DNA of 26,992 bases from assembly GCF_002104995.1 (NCBI RefSeq), contig NW_024468385.1, positions 1 to 26,992 of the forward strand. Direction: 5' to 3'. The stretch's first letter is position 1, and each line of letters begins with the position of its first letter. The DNA is from Linderina pennispora (Eukaryota; Kickxellomycota; Kickxellomycetes; Kickxellales; Kickxellaceae). The notes under the pieces were generated by a model that saw only the letters and a program-made list of their open reading frames with translations, was not told where the DNA came from and did no database searches. Below are positions 9,720 through 22,283 of the stretch, in pieces. The translations under genes were made by a program, and so were the position numbers.

Positions 9720-10317
9720 AGTGTCTATGACTACTGCATGTTTAATCTTGGTGCAAGTGATATAATATCCTGCCTGCGATGATGTTGCTATCAGCGCTAA
9801 GCTACGCAGTAGCATCAATATAACTTACTCGTCCAGTTTCAAGCTGATATACATCGCCAAAGCCGCTGCCAGCCAGCCAATTATCCTATAGACATGCAGC
9901 ATTAGCACAATTATGTGAACCATATATAGGCTAAATTTTAAAATGTAATATAGAGTTGCTGCGAAACAGTGGAATGAATAGAAAACGCGTGAATATTGCC
10001 TATCCATCCATGTAATAGAGGAATACCACTTTTTTATCTTTGCTGCTAAGCAGCTGAGCGTGGCCGATTTATGTATGAAAATCGATCAATATCATGTTTT
10101 CGTGGGCTGGCATATGCCTGTTAATTGAAATTATGACCTGGCGTAATAATGCACCTTGTCCATAGCAAACCCTGCTCAAATCCAAACAGACAGTAAAAAC
10201 CCTGTTACCCGAAGCAGCTAGCTTTCACTTCTGGTAGCATACATACCCATTTCATTAATTTCTTCACACCGATAGCAATCTACTGATTATCCTTCAATCC
10301 TACATGCGCACAATAAA
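9720..10317. other. AT-rich spacer between repeat copies 1 and 2
   Basis: About 600 bp of AT-rich DNA lies between two direct copies of the repeat. It contains a 13-base palindrome, GCTGCTAAGCAGC, near 10042-10054. No primer-binding site or polypurine tract was recognised next to the repeats, and no convincing gene is present. Confidence 0.4.
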
Positions 10318-10532
10318 ATTAGACCACAATGGCCATTCATACTGTTCCAAGTGAGCAACGCCACTACTTAGACGGGCACTTGCCCTTTCACCTGACGATC
10401 CATCCTTCCTTCTTTCATATAGCATATTCCATACATTCAATATAGATCGTGGAAAACTGCCTGGAGAATAAGCGTGTTCCAGACAGCTGCAGGAGGCTGT
10501 CTATACAAGTGCATCGTACCCGAGACACACCA
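10318..10532. repeat. Dispersed repeat, copy 2 (left end missing)
   Basis: This copy aligns with copies 1 and 3 from CCACAATGGCC through CGCCACTACTTAGACGG, the CCTTCCTTCTTTCATATAGC tract, CAGACAGCTGCAGGAGGCTG and CGTACCCGAGACACA. It lacks roughly the first 45 bp seen in the other copies. It is in the same orientation as copy 1, about 0.86 kb to its right. Confidence 0.7.
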
Positions 10533-10703
10533 GTCGTGATCTGTTCGCACTTTCAAACACATGTGCTGTTGGCTACAAATGCGATTTCCATTTTGCTCAG
10601 TACCTTTCTTTTGCAGCAAGGCAGTGAGAGATATTAAAAGACCATGAAGTGATATCTTGGCTCTTTTCTCCTCCCAACTGCCCCTGAATACTCGTCAATT
10701 CTT

Positions 10704-10739
<36 letters not shown>

Positions 10740-11319
10740 AAAAATACAGCACGACCTCTGAGCATAATGGCCAGTTGGAAAAAGTGAGACAGTCGGATTT
10801 CGGTCCTAGCACATGGCCCAAATCCCTTGCCAGTCTAGATTTCGATGGCGTAATATCTAGGGTGGCTGAGAGAACAAAGCATCACACATACCTAATGCCA
10901 GCATATGGATCATGGGTATGGCTGTGTAGCGGCGGGGCCACCGGATGCGCATCGATAAGCACTTCAGATATGTAGCGACTGAGCCTCTGGATGGATGGAG
11001 AGGAGGCTATTCTGAATCCTCTTGCCGTGTCAAATTTCTGCAAGACACAGGGTCTGTCACTGAGGTCTCCGACACCATCGAGTGTAAGTACACACGACCG
11101 GCCTGGTCAGCATGGGTTTCGTTTTTCTCAGCATTTTCCACTCAGTCTTTCAAACATCTGCAAAAATGGAGCTCATCCGTTTCATTTCTATTTTCACCTT
11201 TTCTATTGTCTGCAACAGCAGCAAATGTCGATTTTTATGATATCACATTGGGTCATCACAATCCAGGATATATTTTCAACAACATACACTAATGACATAT
11301 GATGGCAAAAAGGCAGCTA
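10533..11319. other. Intergenic region with poly-T run and possible small spliced transcript
   Basis: This 0.8-kb stretch holds a 34-base T run at 10705-10738. It also has a strong splice donor (GAGT|GTAAGT at 11084) paired with a pyrimidine tract and CAGCAG acceptor at 11216-11221. The implied intron of 138 bp is a multiple of three, and an open frame from 10945 to 11292 survives with or without splicing. The resulting peptide of about 69 aa has no recognisable family. It could be a small gene, a decayed exon or chance. Confidence 0.25.
10705..10738. repeat. Homopolymer run of 34 T
   Basis: An uninterrupted run of 34 T on the + strand. A run this long may mark the poly-A tail of a retroposed sequence inserted in minus orientation, or may simply be a long mononucleotide tract. 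The exact length is unreliable in most sequencing data. Confidence 0.9.
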
Positions 11320-14300
11320 TTAATAGGCAGCCGAATGACGCATTGTCGGTCCAGGAACCGGCTGGAACGGCTGGTATCCGTACGCCATGCTCTCCATAGA
11401 CGAGTCTGATGACACCGTGCCGTGCTCAACCTTCTCTGCAATATCAGAGTGCAGCAGCTTGATTAGCCACGACGGGATCTTGGGAATGCACCCAACCATA
11501 CGCGACAAAACACTAACCCACGCAAGCTTCTCGCGCTCCGACTCGGCGTAGAACTCGATCGACCCCTGGTTGCCAAACTCGATGCTGAAGCTGTGCTGGA
11601 TTCCAGTCTCTGCGTCTACTGAGTCACCACTGACAACGCCAGAGTCCATCGACGAGGGCTTGCTGAGAGCAGAGTCAAAGGTCGCTCTCGACACATCCGA
11701 GGCGCCACGATCACGGTTGCGCAGGCGCCGCATCGACGACTGGCGCAGGGCCGGGTCAGCGATATCCACGCTGTCGCCTGGCTCCGAGTCTGACGCATAT
11801 TCATGCACTGACGCAGGCATGAATGGCCGCGACGTGTTTCCACGCGCCGAAAAGTCCGAGTTGCTCCGGCGGTGGGTTGACCCGCGGTGCAGATTGAATC
11901 CACGCGCAACGCCCTTGGCCGGGGGCGACAGGCGCCGTGACCGCTCCTCCTTGTGGTCAATGACCCGTGTCGCCTCGTTGATGTCAATGAAGCACCGCGG
12001 CTCGCGAGTGTCCTCGTGGTATGCAAACAGGAAGCCGCCGATCAGACGGAAGTACCGGCGGCGCCAGAACCGCGTGTCGCCGCCGCGCTGGCTCAGGAAG
12101 CCAGAGTTCAGCGTGCTGTTGTGGAAGTTGCACACCTCCATGGCGTTCTCGCATTGGCCCAGCGTGCGCGGCAGCTCGTCCTCGTTGAACAGCGGGCATG
12201 CAGGAATGAAAAACAGCTGCAGCTGAAGGCGCGCGCCCTTGCGGCTCTCCCACACGTTCTCGACATCCCACGAGTCAACCAGGCTGTTCAAAAATACCTC
12301 CTCGAGCATCTCCCCCACATGAACCACTGCCACGCCGCGCGTCTCCTCCTTGAACTTGGCCTGAACCAAGCCCTTGTTCGACGACCACTGGTCAAGCTCC
12401 GCCTCGCCTGGATCGTAGAACACGCTGGACGGTGCCTGAGTCGCATTGAGCGAGCGCGGGTCGGATGCATAGTTGGCATTGGTGCTGCTCTTGGTCGAGT
12501 AGTGGCCGTTGCCGCCTTGGCCTGACAAAAAGGCACTTGACACACGGTCCGGCACCGTAGCCTGGCTGCGGCGCGGCTGCTGCTGTCCAGCCTGGATGTT
12601 GGCCGCATAACCAGGTCGGCGGGCACCAGGCATGTACTGGAACGACGGGTTGGAGAAGTCAAAGTCGCTGTCGTCGGGGCGGGCGCAGTTCCACCGCCGG
12701 TTGTTGTTGCGCGACCGGGTGTTGCGCCGGACCAGCTTCTTGAACATGGGCGGTAGGCAGCTCGGGTCCCGCGCCCGCGGCCGTGCGCCCATGGGCGTGT
12801 TGCGCGGGTTGGAGATAATCGCATCGCTGCGGAACCGCATCCACATTGTCACCGACACATTCGGATCTGTCAGGATGCGGAACTCCTGATTGATGTTGGC
12901 CGATGCTGCGCCGCCTACCTTGACCGGAGTCGTGGCCAGTGTGTCGATGCCATTGCGGATCACAAAGTACACCGAGTCGGTCTTGTCCTCCAGATCCTCA
13001 ATGCTCAGGATGCGCATGTACAGGTACCCCTGGCGCTCGGATGCTCTCGGGGGCTTGAAGAACGGACCAGCCGGAACTCCGTCCAGCTGCGACACGAACG
13101 ACGGAATCACCGTTGGCCGCACTGTGCCGTAGTGGTCCGCGCCCACGCCCCCGTGCTTCACAACTGGGTCGTCAAAGTGCGGGGTTTCCATGGCTGGCAG
13201 CGGTGCACTGATGTGGCGCTCCTTTGTGGCAAGCTCGTCCATGACGCTGTCGACTAGGGACTTGGACCGCAGCCGCAGCACAAGATTGCGGCGGATCGGC
13301 TGGCCGCTTGGGCCAATCATAACCTCCGACGATGACTCCTCGGCCACTTCATCGGCAGCTTCGCCCACGTTGGCAGCAATCGTCTGCTCAGGGAATGCCT
13401 GCGACGTCGGCGAGTAGAATGCCTCGTCGACAACACCCACTTGGCGCTCGCGGCTGCTGACGCTGGCATCGCTGGACCGCGCGCTGCCGCCGAGTGAAAC
13501 ATCATCTGGGTGCAGCTGTTCTTCTGCGCCTGGAGCCGGTCGATTCCGGCTGGTGGGAATCAGGTCAAACACTGGATAGTATGCATCTGAGTTGCGTGCC
13601 CGCTTGTGAAGCTGCCGGATGGTGCCGCGGCTTGTTATGCCCTGCGTCGGCGCATCGGTTAGTGCCAGTTCATGGTCATACACGAGCCCGCCCTGCTCCG
13701 ACTCCAGCGAGTTCGACGGGCCACGCTTGAACTGCGACACGCGCTTCATCTCCTCCTGCCGGTCGTGTGCCGAGCGGGAGTACTGCTGCCGGAGCAGCGC
13801 TAGCTGCTGCTGCTCCCACTGTGCCACCAGCCGCGGGTCGTTGAGCTCATTCAGAGCAGTACGCGCGTGGTCACTAAGCGGCACGCGGAATAGAACATCG
13901 TTGGGCACAAACTGTAGCGGGTGCGTGCCCTCAGGCAAAGACTCTGCCGACGCAAACCCGTGGCCAAGCTCGACAGTCGGTGCTGGCGGCGTGCTGGCCT
14001 TGGGGAAAACCAGCGCTATTGGCGCTGTGCTTACGCTCGTGTTGCCGACATAATCGTCCTGGTGCCCACCCTCCTCGGTGTCGGCAGTCATGCCGATGCT
14101 GTGGCCGATGATCGAATGGTCAGGCACAGTAACGTGGCCCGCCAGCGGCTGGTTAGCTCGCTGTGCAGCCTGCTCCAAGAGCTGTGCGCTCGAGTCATGT
14201 GGCGTCGGACTATGTCGCGACCGCACGCCGCTCGATTGCGCCAGGTCGCCGCTATCCATAGGCTGGAGCATCATCAGGCTGGCACTCGCCGACACTGGGC

Positions 14301-17300
14301 GAGACATGACGCCAATTTCGGGGCGGCCCATGCTGCTGCGGCTAGCCATAGTGCTTGTATCTTCTAGGCTCGGGCCATACACGGCCTGCGCGTCGAACGG
14401 GAATGAGCCCGACGAATTGGCCATCGAGCGCACAGAACTCTTGTCGTCTTCGGCTCCTGGCACTGCAAGATTGCTGCGCACTCCCATCGACGCTGCCGAA
14501 TCGCGCGGAGATACCTTGACTGGGCTTTCCGAATTTCCAGTTGATGCTGAGGAACCATGCGGCGAGACTTTGGCGGAACGAGCAGGCGAGGCCAGTGTCT
14601 GCAGGGCCACATTGTCCTCAGCATCCTCCTCCTCCTCTTCGTCGATATCTTTGTCGTACGCTTCAGAGATCGCCGACATACGACGTACAACAGATTGCGG
14701 CTGGCTCAGAGGTCTCGGCCGCTGCTGCATCTCTGGCCGCTTTGGTTGCACTGGCTCAGAGGCAGTTGACAGAAGCGACTGTCTTGGCGACTCAGTGCTC
14801 GCCCTTCCGGCAGATGAGGCCAACGATGAACCATTTGATGTCCCAAGTCCCATTGGTGACGGTGTATGGGTGCCACCAATCGTCCCTGGCTGCCACTCCC
14901 GCGAACCACGCAGCGACGCCCGCGACGTGCGCAGCGAAGAGCGCTCCTCGTCCTCCTCAAACACTGTTGACAGGTTGAACGGCTTGTGGCTACTCCCTGC
15001 AGCGGGCATCATCTCATCAAAGATCCCCTGACGACGCATCTCAATGTCAGCAATCTCGTCATCGTCGATTTTATCCAGATCCTCAATCGCAATGTACTCG
15101 TCACTAGGCGCGCGCGGATCCGGGTAGTACCCCTGCATGCCTTCATCTACTCCCTCGGGATGCGGATCCGGATAGAAAGGCACTGTGGAATCAGTTTCCG
15201 ATCGAAGCCCGGGCGTCAGCTCCTCGGACGACCGCGAGCGGTAAACCGACAGGTCCTGATGGTACTGGCGGTTGAACTTTTCGGGCGACGACGCGAGCTG
15301 GGCCGCCAAGCCCACATGGTTATTGGTTGCGCCTGCCTGCACGCTGTCATTGGGATCACTGGCATTGTCAGTGAAGATCGACTCCCCCGACTCGTTCGAA
15401 TGCTTCGAGCCATTCGAGCTGAGGCGCGACCGAGTCTCGTCAACAACGTCGATGCGCGGCAGCGGGCTGCGGCGCCCCGATACACGAGGCGAACCCTCAG
15501 AGTGTACATCGGAGCTCTGCCTGGCCGAACCCAGATTGCTACCGCTGCTGCTCGGGTCTCCGCCGTGTATCTGGGTCGTGTGGTCGAGTGAGTCCGAGCT
15601 ATCGGTGGTGGCAGCTGAGCCGGTAACCATGGCTGCCGGGTGAGGGCGGCCCACTACAGGGCTGCTGCTTCCCTCACCCGCCCGACGAAAAAAAGCCGCC
15701 GACTCCAGGTTCCCCTCGCTCATCTGCACGGAGCCGCTACGAAACCGATGCTGCCCAGACCCCGGTGGGCTGCCAACCTCGGTCCGGCTTACTGGCGAGT
15801 CTGAACGGCTGCTGCCCGTTGCCAGCTGCGGTGCGCTGTTGAATAGCGCCTGGCGCTGGCGCACCACACCGCTGCCTGAGATACGCGCCAAGGTACCGCT
15901 CTTGCGCCGACTGCCGTGCTGGCTGTCACGCCGCACGCTACTCGGTGCGCTGCCCTTGTGGCTATTGCTGGGCGAGTTTGTGGACGACGTTACGAAACCA
16001 GGCTTGTGATATACAGACACAGGCGCGGAATCGCTACTGTTGCGGGCAGACACACTCGCATGGTGTTCACTGAGCAGCGACGCTCCAGGCACCGGCGTCT
16101 CGGGAACTGGCGTGCTGCAGTGTCTGACCCGGTGAAGATATTATAGTCTTCATATGCACTGTGGTCCAGCTCTAGATCCTCGGCTATATCCTCGAGCGGA
16201 GACCCGAGTCCCTGGTATCCGCCCAGTGCGCTGCGGTTACCCAGGCTATCAGTGCTGTGGCTTGACGACGACGTCGTGCTGTTGCTGGTGGTGCTGTCCT
16301 GGCGCTCCAGCGTGTTTACGCTCTGCGAGGGACTCGAGCTACCATCATCTTCACCATCATTGCCACCGTTGCCAGCACCCAAACCACCGCCGACCGGCGC
16401 ATCGCCAGAGCCATCGCCACTTCCACGCCGATCCGGCTGATCCCTGGCGCTGCCATTGGACTTTTCGCCTGAATCCTGGAAGACACCCGAACCGCCGGCG
16501 CCCGACGAGCTCTCATGGCCACTCGCTCTGCTGAACGTGCTCGATATACTGGTGGAGCGCTCTACAGGAGACCGCAAGTCGGGACGTTTTGGGATAGCTG
16601 GCGCAGACACCAGGCCCAGGGATCCAGGGTTGTCCGATGTGCGGTCCTCGATGAAGCTCATCGGTCTCTGCGGGATACCGGCAGGCACGCTAGTCTGGCG
16701 CTCAAAGTTCTGCGACAGAGCAGCCACCCGGCCAATGCGGGCTGAGTTCGGACCGCTGGCATTCATCGACGCCAGGTTGATAGTTCGGTTGCTCGGGCTA
16801 GTCATAGCTTTCAACGACGATGGTGGTCGGGCATCCACGGGTGTGCTCATCGCGCGTGACCGCAGCGGCACACCTATCGGCAACAGTGCGTTCGCTGGTT
16901 GCTCAGTCTTCCGCGCGGTCGACTGCGACACCAGATTGCGTGTCTTCAGGTTAGCCAGCGACGGCGAGATCTTGCGTACCGACGGCCGCGGCTGCAGCGC
17001 CGGGGCAGCCGAGCCCAGCGCATTAAAGGTCTGTGCGCGGATCCGCCCGTTGATTGACGCTCCAGAGACACTGTGTGCTTCGCGCGTCATCCCCCGGGGG
17101 CGCTTCTCAGCCATCACCGGCGCAGTGCTGCGGTTGCCCAGCACACTCGGACTGCGACTATCCAGCCTGCTGCCAGGCCGCTCATCGACCAGCTTCTTGC
17201 GCAGCGGCGATTTGATCGCAGAATTGTCCTCCTCGTCGCCATCGTCGCCGCTCTCCTCAGCCGCATTCTCGTACATACGCAGGCTGCTCAGGGGCCGCGA

Positions 17301-20300
17301 GACCGGCCGCCTACCGATCGGCGAGCTGGCACCGAACCGCGGGATCGCCTTGTTGGGTGCGCCAGGCTTTGACGAGTTGCGCTTGATCAGCGTCTGCAGG
17401 TACTCCTCGCGCTTATCGCGAGTCAGCGGGAGATCTGGCGGCGGCATCGGCTCCTCTTGTGTGGACTCTTCGTGCTGGGGCTCCTCATAGTCGGTTTTGG
17501 CTGCTGCTGACTCGGCCAGGCTGCCGCTCGACAGCTTCGACGAGGCCAAGGTGAACACGGGCTCTGAACTGAAGCCAACAGGATCGTCAGCCATCATTTC
17601 GGCCGTGATTCGCCCGCCGCGCCGCCCAATGCGGCCGTTCTTGGTCATGACCTCGGATGGCGACGGCATCTCATGCTCCTCAAGAGTCTCGCTAACAGCC
17701 TTCTCAGCTTGCTCGTGCTCCTTGACGGGTTCGGGAACAGTGGCTATCGGCTCAGTGATCTCAGGAGCCTCCTCATCCTCGGAATCATCAGAAACCGTCT
17801 GATCAGCCTCGGGTTCTTCGGCAATGGCAAATAGCGATGCTGCTGTGGGCCGCGGTGCAGGAACCGGCGACGGCGTTCCGGACCTCCGCTCCACATCAAT
17901 ATCCTCAGGCTCATCATGGAATACACTACTCTCCTCGCCCACAGCCAGCGACGGCTCGGATATTCCATTGTGCCAGTCATTCATCGATGTGTGCAGATCA
18001 GGCTGTGTCATTGCCCGTGGGCGGAAGGTAAATTCTGCCGTCTGCGTCAGCGAGCTAGATCCAGACTCTGGCGTCTCGTTGGCAGCTGGGACGCCAAACG
18101 GCGATGCCGACGACGATACACCAACCGTCGAGCTGCTTGACTCGCTGTTGCTGTTAGTCGACGTGCGGCTCGCCATGCTAGCTGTGCTGGCCGGCCGCCC
18201 CATGATCATCTCATACAGCGAGTCACGCAGCGAAAACGGACTTGTTGGCCTCTGCATCGAATCGTCGCCCTTTGCCAAATGCGTCGGCGAGGTCGAAATC
18301 GGCGCCAGCTTTTTGGCCATCTCAGGAGCCGGAGCCCCGGCACTCTGCATACTGACTGGGAACGCCGAAACCGGATTTACCTTTAGATCTGGCATGTGTG
18401 CCTTCTCGATAGCCATCGCCAGCGACTGCATATTGATCGAGCCCGATGATGACAGTGAGCTGAGCGACAAGTGCTTGCCGGAAGTAGCTGACAGTGCCGG
18501 CGACACCGACTTGCCCGACTCAGACAAGCCTGATCCCGACTGGCAGTACGATGGCTCCTGCTGCACGACCTCGTCCGAGTCGCTAAAGATCCCCTCAATG
18601 TCATCGTCGTTGATTGTGCTCGGATCCACTTTGATCCGGATCGACCGGTCGTTCGACTGCGCCAGCGGATCGCCGCCGTCTGATACCTGGCTCACGGTGT
18701 CACTACCATCAATCTCCTCTGCCACATTTGCCACAGGCTCTTCTCCTGTCTGCGACTGTGCGCTCTGGTACTCGGACTCGCTGCCCAGTCCACCGGCAGA
18801 ATAGTAAGACGATAGCATGCTGTCTGCATTTGACGACGAGCGCGGGCGGCCAGAGTCAGAGCTTTCAATCGACACCATGCTGACAGGCCGTCCGCTGCCG
18901 CTGTATGCACTGCTGCGCTTCTTGTCAAATATTCTCTTCTGCATCGGCTGGTGGTCGCTATTGCGCTTTTCCATGCCTGTACGGCTGCCACCCAGGCCAA
19001 GGCTGGTGCGGTCGCCTGAAGATGACAACAGTGAAACCTCGTCATCCTGGTCATCAGCGTACTCGTCAGACTGTGCTGACTGCCGCTTCATTTGCTTGAT
19101 GTGCTCGTCCGAATTATTGCCGCTGATGCATGTGTCGTCGTTGCTCGAATCCTGCAGGCCAGGCAACCCGCCGGCTCCAGCCAAACCGAGATCTCCAGTG
19201 TCCCGGGCTGCCGGCACATCCTCCTCGTCGCTAAAATGCTCTAGCATCTCCATCGGTACCTCAGGGTCGCCGGAATCCATCAGGCTGCCTTGCGGAAAAT
19301 CGTACTCTTGCACCTGCGCTGGCTGGTGCGGCGGGTACATCTGGTAGCGCGTGCCACGCACCTGTTCGCGATACATGGCTAGCCACTGAAGGGTGGGCTT
19401 GTCGTTTGTAATGCTCGCTGGCAGGAACCCCATCTTGTTGCGGATATCTACTGCCGCGCCCTGGCGCAGCAACCGCTCGACCAAATTTGCGTCGTTATAG
19501 AAGGCGGCCAGATGCAATGTGGTGTTGTGCTGGCGACCAAACAGGTGCGAGTCGAGTTGCTCGGGCGACGTCGCGTCGATCAGGGCGCTCAGGATGACCT
19601 CGCGTACTGCGACATGTTCCCGCATCTGCTCAGGAGTCATGCCCGACATATGCTCGTGCTGCTGTTGCTGCTGCTGGTTGCCAATTCGCCAGTGCGCATA
19701 CGCGTTCTTGTACCCCATTATGGCCACCTGCAAGCCATCCATGCCTGTCGTGTCCATCCCCAGCCAGTCGCTGGCAATCGGCGTCAGGGCACTATGGAAC
19801 GGCGTCGGTTCGATCCGCCGCATGTTCAAAACCTCTGGGTAGTCGGCTAGCATTGCGTGTACCTGAATCGACCGCCCCTCTGTGATCGCGCCGAACCACT
19901 GCTTGTATAGCTGCTGCGGCCACCGGGGCTCTCTGCTTTTGCGTCCGCGGCTGCCTGCCAGAGAATTCTTGCTGTATGACGACCGTCGCCGGTTGATCGG
20001 GTTGTCGCTGTTGTTGACCGGCAGGTTGCCGTTGAAGTTGATGTGCGATGGTGCTCTCATTCCCTAGAAGGATATTTGGTAGCAGATGTGCGCGGTGTGC
20101 TTAGTTGTGGGTGTGAATAGATATCAGAACAGTGCGAGAAGGGAATGAAAAAGAAAAGGCACTCCCGGCTGTCACGGTTGCCGGTATATGAAGGCACGTT
20201 CTTCGTCTCCCGGCCCTCCCTTTGTTTTCGTGCGTTCCTGTTTGCACCTAGCCAAACTGCTGGCCAGCCGACAATAAGCTGCGACAAAGCGTTACTGGCC

Positions 20301-20717
20301 AAATCTGCTGCCAGCCGATATTGTGCAGAGTATTTTTACCACAACCCCTCCTTGTGCCTGGAGTACGAAGAGGCGAGAAAGCCTGCCTGTCCCATGCGCT
20401 TCATTTTTGGACAGCACGCCCTATCGAAACTGGCAGGCCGGGGTTTGTTCTTGGCGAGCCATATACCCCATGCACAATAGCCAGGCAATATTTCCCAAAT
20501 AACTTACCGGTGTAGAGCCTTGGCGTGCCGACACGGGTAGTGAGGGCGACTTTGGGATCTCGATTGGGCCGACAACCGACTCTGGGATGTCCTCACCATC
20601 CGAGCTGTCGAACGAGCTGTCTGAATCGCCGCTGTGCCGGCGCGACCGACGCGACCCATGTGTGCCGCTGCTGTGATGGTGGTTTCCGGCTGGTGTGTGG
20701 TGGTTGCGGAAAATCAT
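11320..20717 (-). CDS. Giant Bud4/anillin-like PH-domain protein with N-terminal ankyrin-like repeats; one frameshift
   Basis: The likely role is a cortical scaffold for septation or polarity, as for Bud4/Mid2-type proteins. Exon 1 (20508-20717, MIFRNHHTPAGNHHHSSGTH) ends at GTAAGT. A 444-bp intron ends CTAG before 20063, and the junction is in frame. Exon 2 opens with ankyrin-like sequence (WFGAITEGRSIQVHAML; TTLHLAAFYNDANLVERLLR) at about 19900-19415. A Ser/acid-rich, low-complexity middle of some 2,100 residues follows. A frame change at about 16101-16103 fits loss of one base in CCC; the frame then runs to TAA 11320-11322. The C-terminus has an anillin-like region from about 13045 (RQGYLYMRILSIEDLEDK) and a PH domain (LSQRGGDTRFWRRRYFRL; FGNQGSIEFYAESEREKLAW). 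Corrected length is 2,984 aa. Two overlapping genes split at 16.1 kb is a weaker alternative, since the right half would lack a promoter. Confidence 0.75.
20064..20507 (-). other. Intron of the Bud4/anillin-like gene
   Basis: On the minus strand the intron begins CCG|GTAAGT at 20507 and ends CTTCTAG|GGA at 20064. Exons of 210 bp (70 codons) and the long ORF join in phase 0. An alternative is that translation starts at the ATG at 20060, which would make the upstream exon separate. The exact donor consensus and preserved frame favour splicing. Confidence 0.7.
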
Positions 20718-22283
20718 TATTTTTCTAGCGCCCTTTGCTGAGTTTAAATGTCAAAGCGAATGGGAAGGAGTAAGGAGAGAAGGAAAGCAAAAAGAGAGCG
20801 CTGTAGACCGAGTACCTCTTGCCCCTGGGCTATGTTGTCGCTTTGTGTCAGCGGGCTCAGACCGGACCGTGGGCTGTCTATGTGATACCAGGTGCGTCCT
20901 GAAAACTGGTGGGGGAAGAAAAGAAAAAACAGGCCAAAGGGGTATTGTTGTGCTGGCTCACAGGGTGGAAAAGAAGGAATGCGAGCAAGAAGGCCAATAC
21001 CAGGTGCTGTGAAATAGACGCGATGTTGCACAAGGTGGTTGACGCGATGTGAATAGTGCTGCTCTGGTGCTAGAATGATAGCAAGGAACAAGGACCACGC
21101 GAAAATACTATGCCGACCGAGGGCGGGTTGAATTACGAGAGTGAGGAAAAAACAGCAAAGGGTGTCAAAAACAAAAGGGAGCAGAAAAAGGAGCGAAGAC
21201 AGGAACTGCGAAGGTGGTGGATGGGTGTTGATGGCAGTAGGTGTCTATGAAAACAAGTGCGAGCCACGGCTGCAGAGACAGGCTCGAGGGCTTGGGTGTG
21301 TACGCGAGATGGCGTCAACAAAGGCTAATGGCACAGACTCGGCTGATGGCTGTGGTGAAAGCGTGTGCAGGGCTGCTAGTGCCTCCTCTGACCAGCTGCT
21401 GCAATAAGCCGAATGGATATGTGGAACAAGGGCAGGACACCTGGGGGCTGTTTGTACAAAAGCGAGGAAGGTGAGACAGGCAGTCCAGCGCGTAAGGAGA
21501 TATAGCTAGGAAGTAAATAGAATACTCAAGCAGTTGAAAGATGAAGATGCTGTCTTGCCCACCATGCCTGCGTGTCTAAACCGTCCCTCACCTCACCCAC
21601 GATGAAGTGCACCTAGCTGAGGTATAGTGCCAGCATCGTCCTGCAGCGGCTGTGATTGGCGGCCAGGGCATCACGGGCCCGCGCGTTCATTATTTACGTT
21701 TTTGCGAAGCCGGCGCTGGAGCTGCAAAAAAGTGCGGGGGCAGGGCTCAGACCGCGACAACCAAAAAACCTGCGCACAACGCCGCAGCAGCCGCCCGGAT
21801 ATAATCTCGGCAGTTGGCAATACAGATCAGAGATCCAGAAAGGAGCGGGCAACGCCGCCTCAGACGACAGGCACAGTCTGGGGGATATCTCGCAACCCAG
21901 AAACGGATTATTGGCGGCTGCTAATAGTGGCTCAGGCAGCTAATGCGGGCGCAGGTCACTCCAGCTGGAGGAGACCACAACCGAGCATTTTGCGCTGGCC
22001 GCAGTAATATGTAAAGAGGCCAAACAGCGAGGCCGCTGAGGGATGTCATCTCCGACCTCCACCTATTTTTTGTTTTGCTCAACAGCTGCGGCCACGTCGT
22101 GGGGCTTGCCATACAGAAGCATATAAATCGCCACCGGCTGTTGCTGAGTGACACGCTGCTCTATTCATTGGTAGATACCAAACACGGATTCTTTCCTTCA
22201 TCAATTCGCCATTATCTTTTGTACCCTTGACCGCCTGCACTAGATCCACAACCACTCCTGTTCCCTCCACCCCATCCGCGACC
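20718..22283. other. Long divergent intergenic region
   Basis: About 1.57 kb separates the divergent Bud4/anillin-like and ABC-F genes. It must contain both promoters and probably long 5' leaders. Short open frames on both strands lack domains. The right end has a TATA element and a palindrome listed separately. No RNA gene was recognised. Confidence 0.45.
22092..22128 (+). promoter_or_regulatory. ABC-F core promoter: palindrome plus TATA box
   Basis: TATAAAT at 22122-22128 lies 156 bp before the ATG at 22284. About 20 bp upstream of it is a perfect palindrome, CCACGTCGTGG (22092-22102), containing an ACGT core like those bound by bZIP factors. The pair is consistent with a regulated core promoter, but only position and motif support this. 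Confidence 0.4.

Noticed and set aside
9825-10007. 60-codon hydrophobic minus-strand open frame between repeats
   Set aside because: Hydrophobic codons are expected in AT-rich DNA; there is no promoter or homology to support it.
9456-10532. Copies 1 and 2 as the two LTRs of a complete miniature retrotransposon
   Set aside because: Copy 2 lacks its left end, and no primer-binding site, polypurine tract or target duplication was seen, so independent insertions or a duplication are equally likely.
14078-15031. 317-codon open frame on the + strand
   Set aside because: It lies opposite the Ser-rich part of the Bud4/anillin-like gene; GC-rich serine codons commonly leave the antisense frame open. 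No domain or splice signals.
16079-16101. A 23-nt GT...AG segment that would also join the two halves of the giant gene
   Set aside because: Far too short for a spliceosomal intron; a one-base indel at the CCC run is simpler and fits the other genes.
16456-17490. 344-codon open frame on the + strand
   Set aside because: Antisense shadow of the same giant gene, with composition typical of reversed Ser/Arg codons.
20744-21091. 115-codon minus-strand open frame upstream of the Bud4-like gene
   Set aside because: Biased composition, no domain and no in-frame splice path to the next exon.
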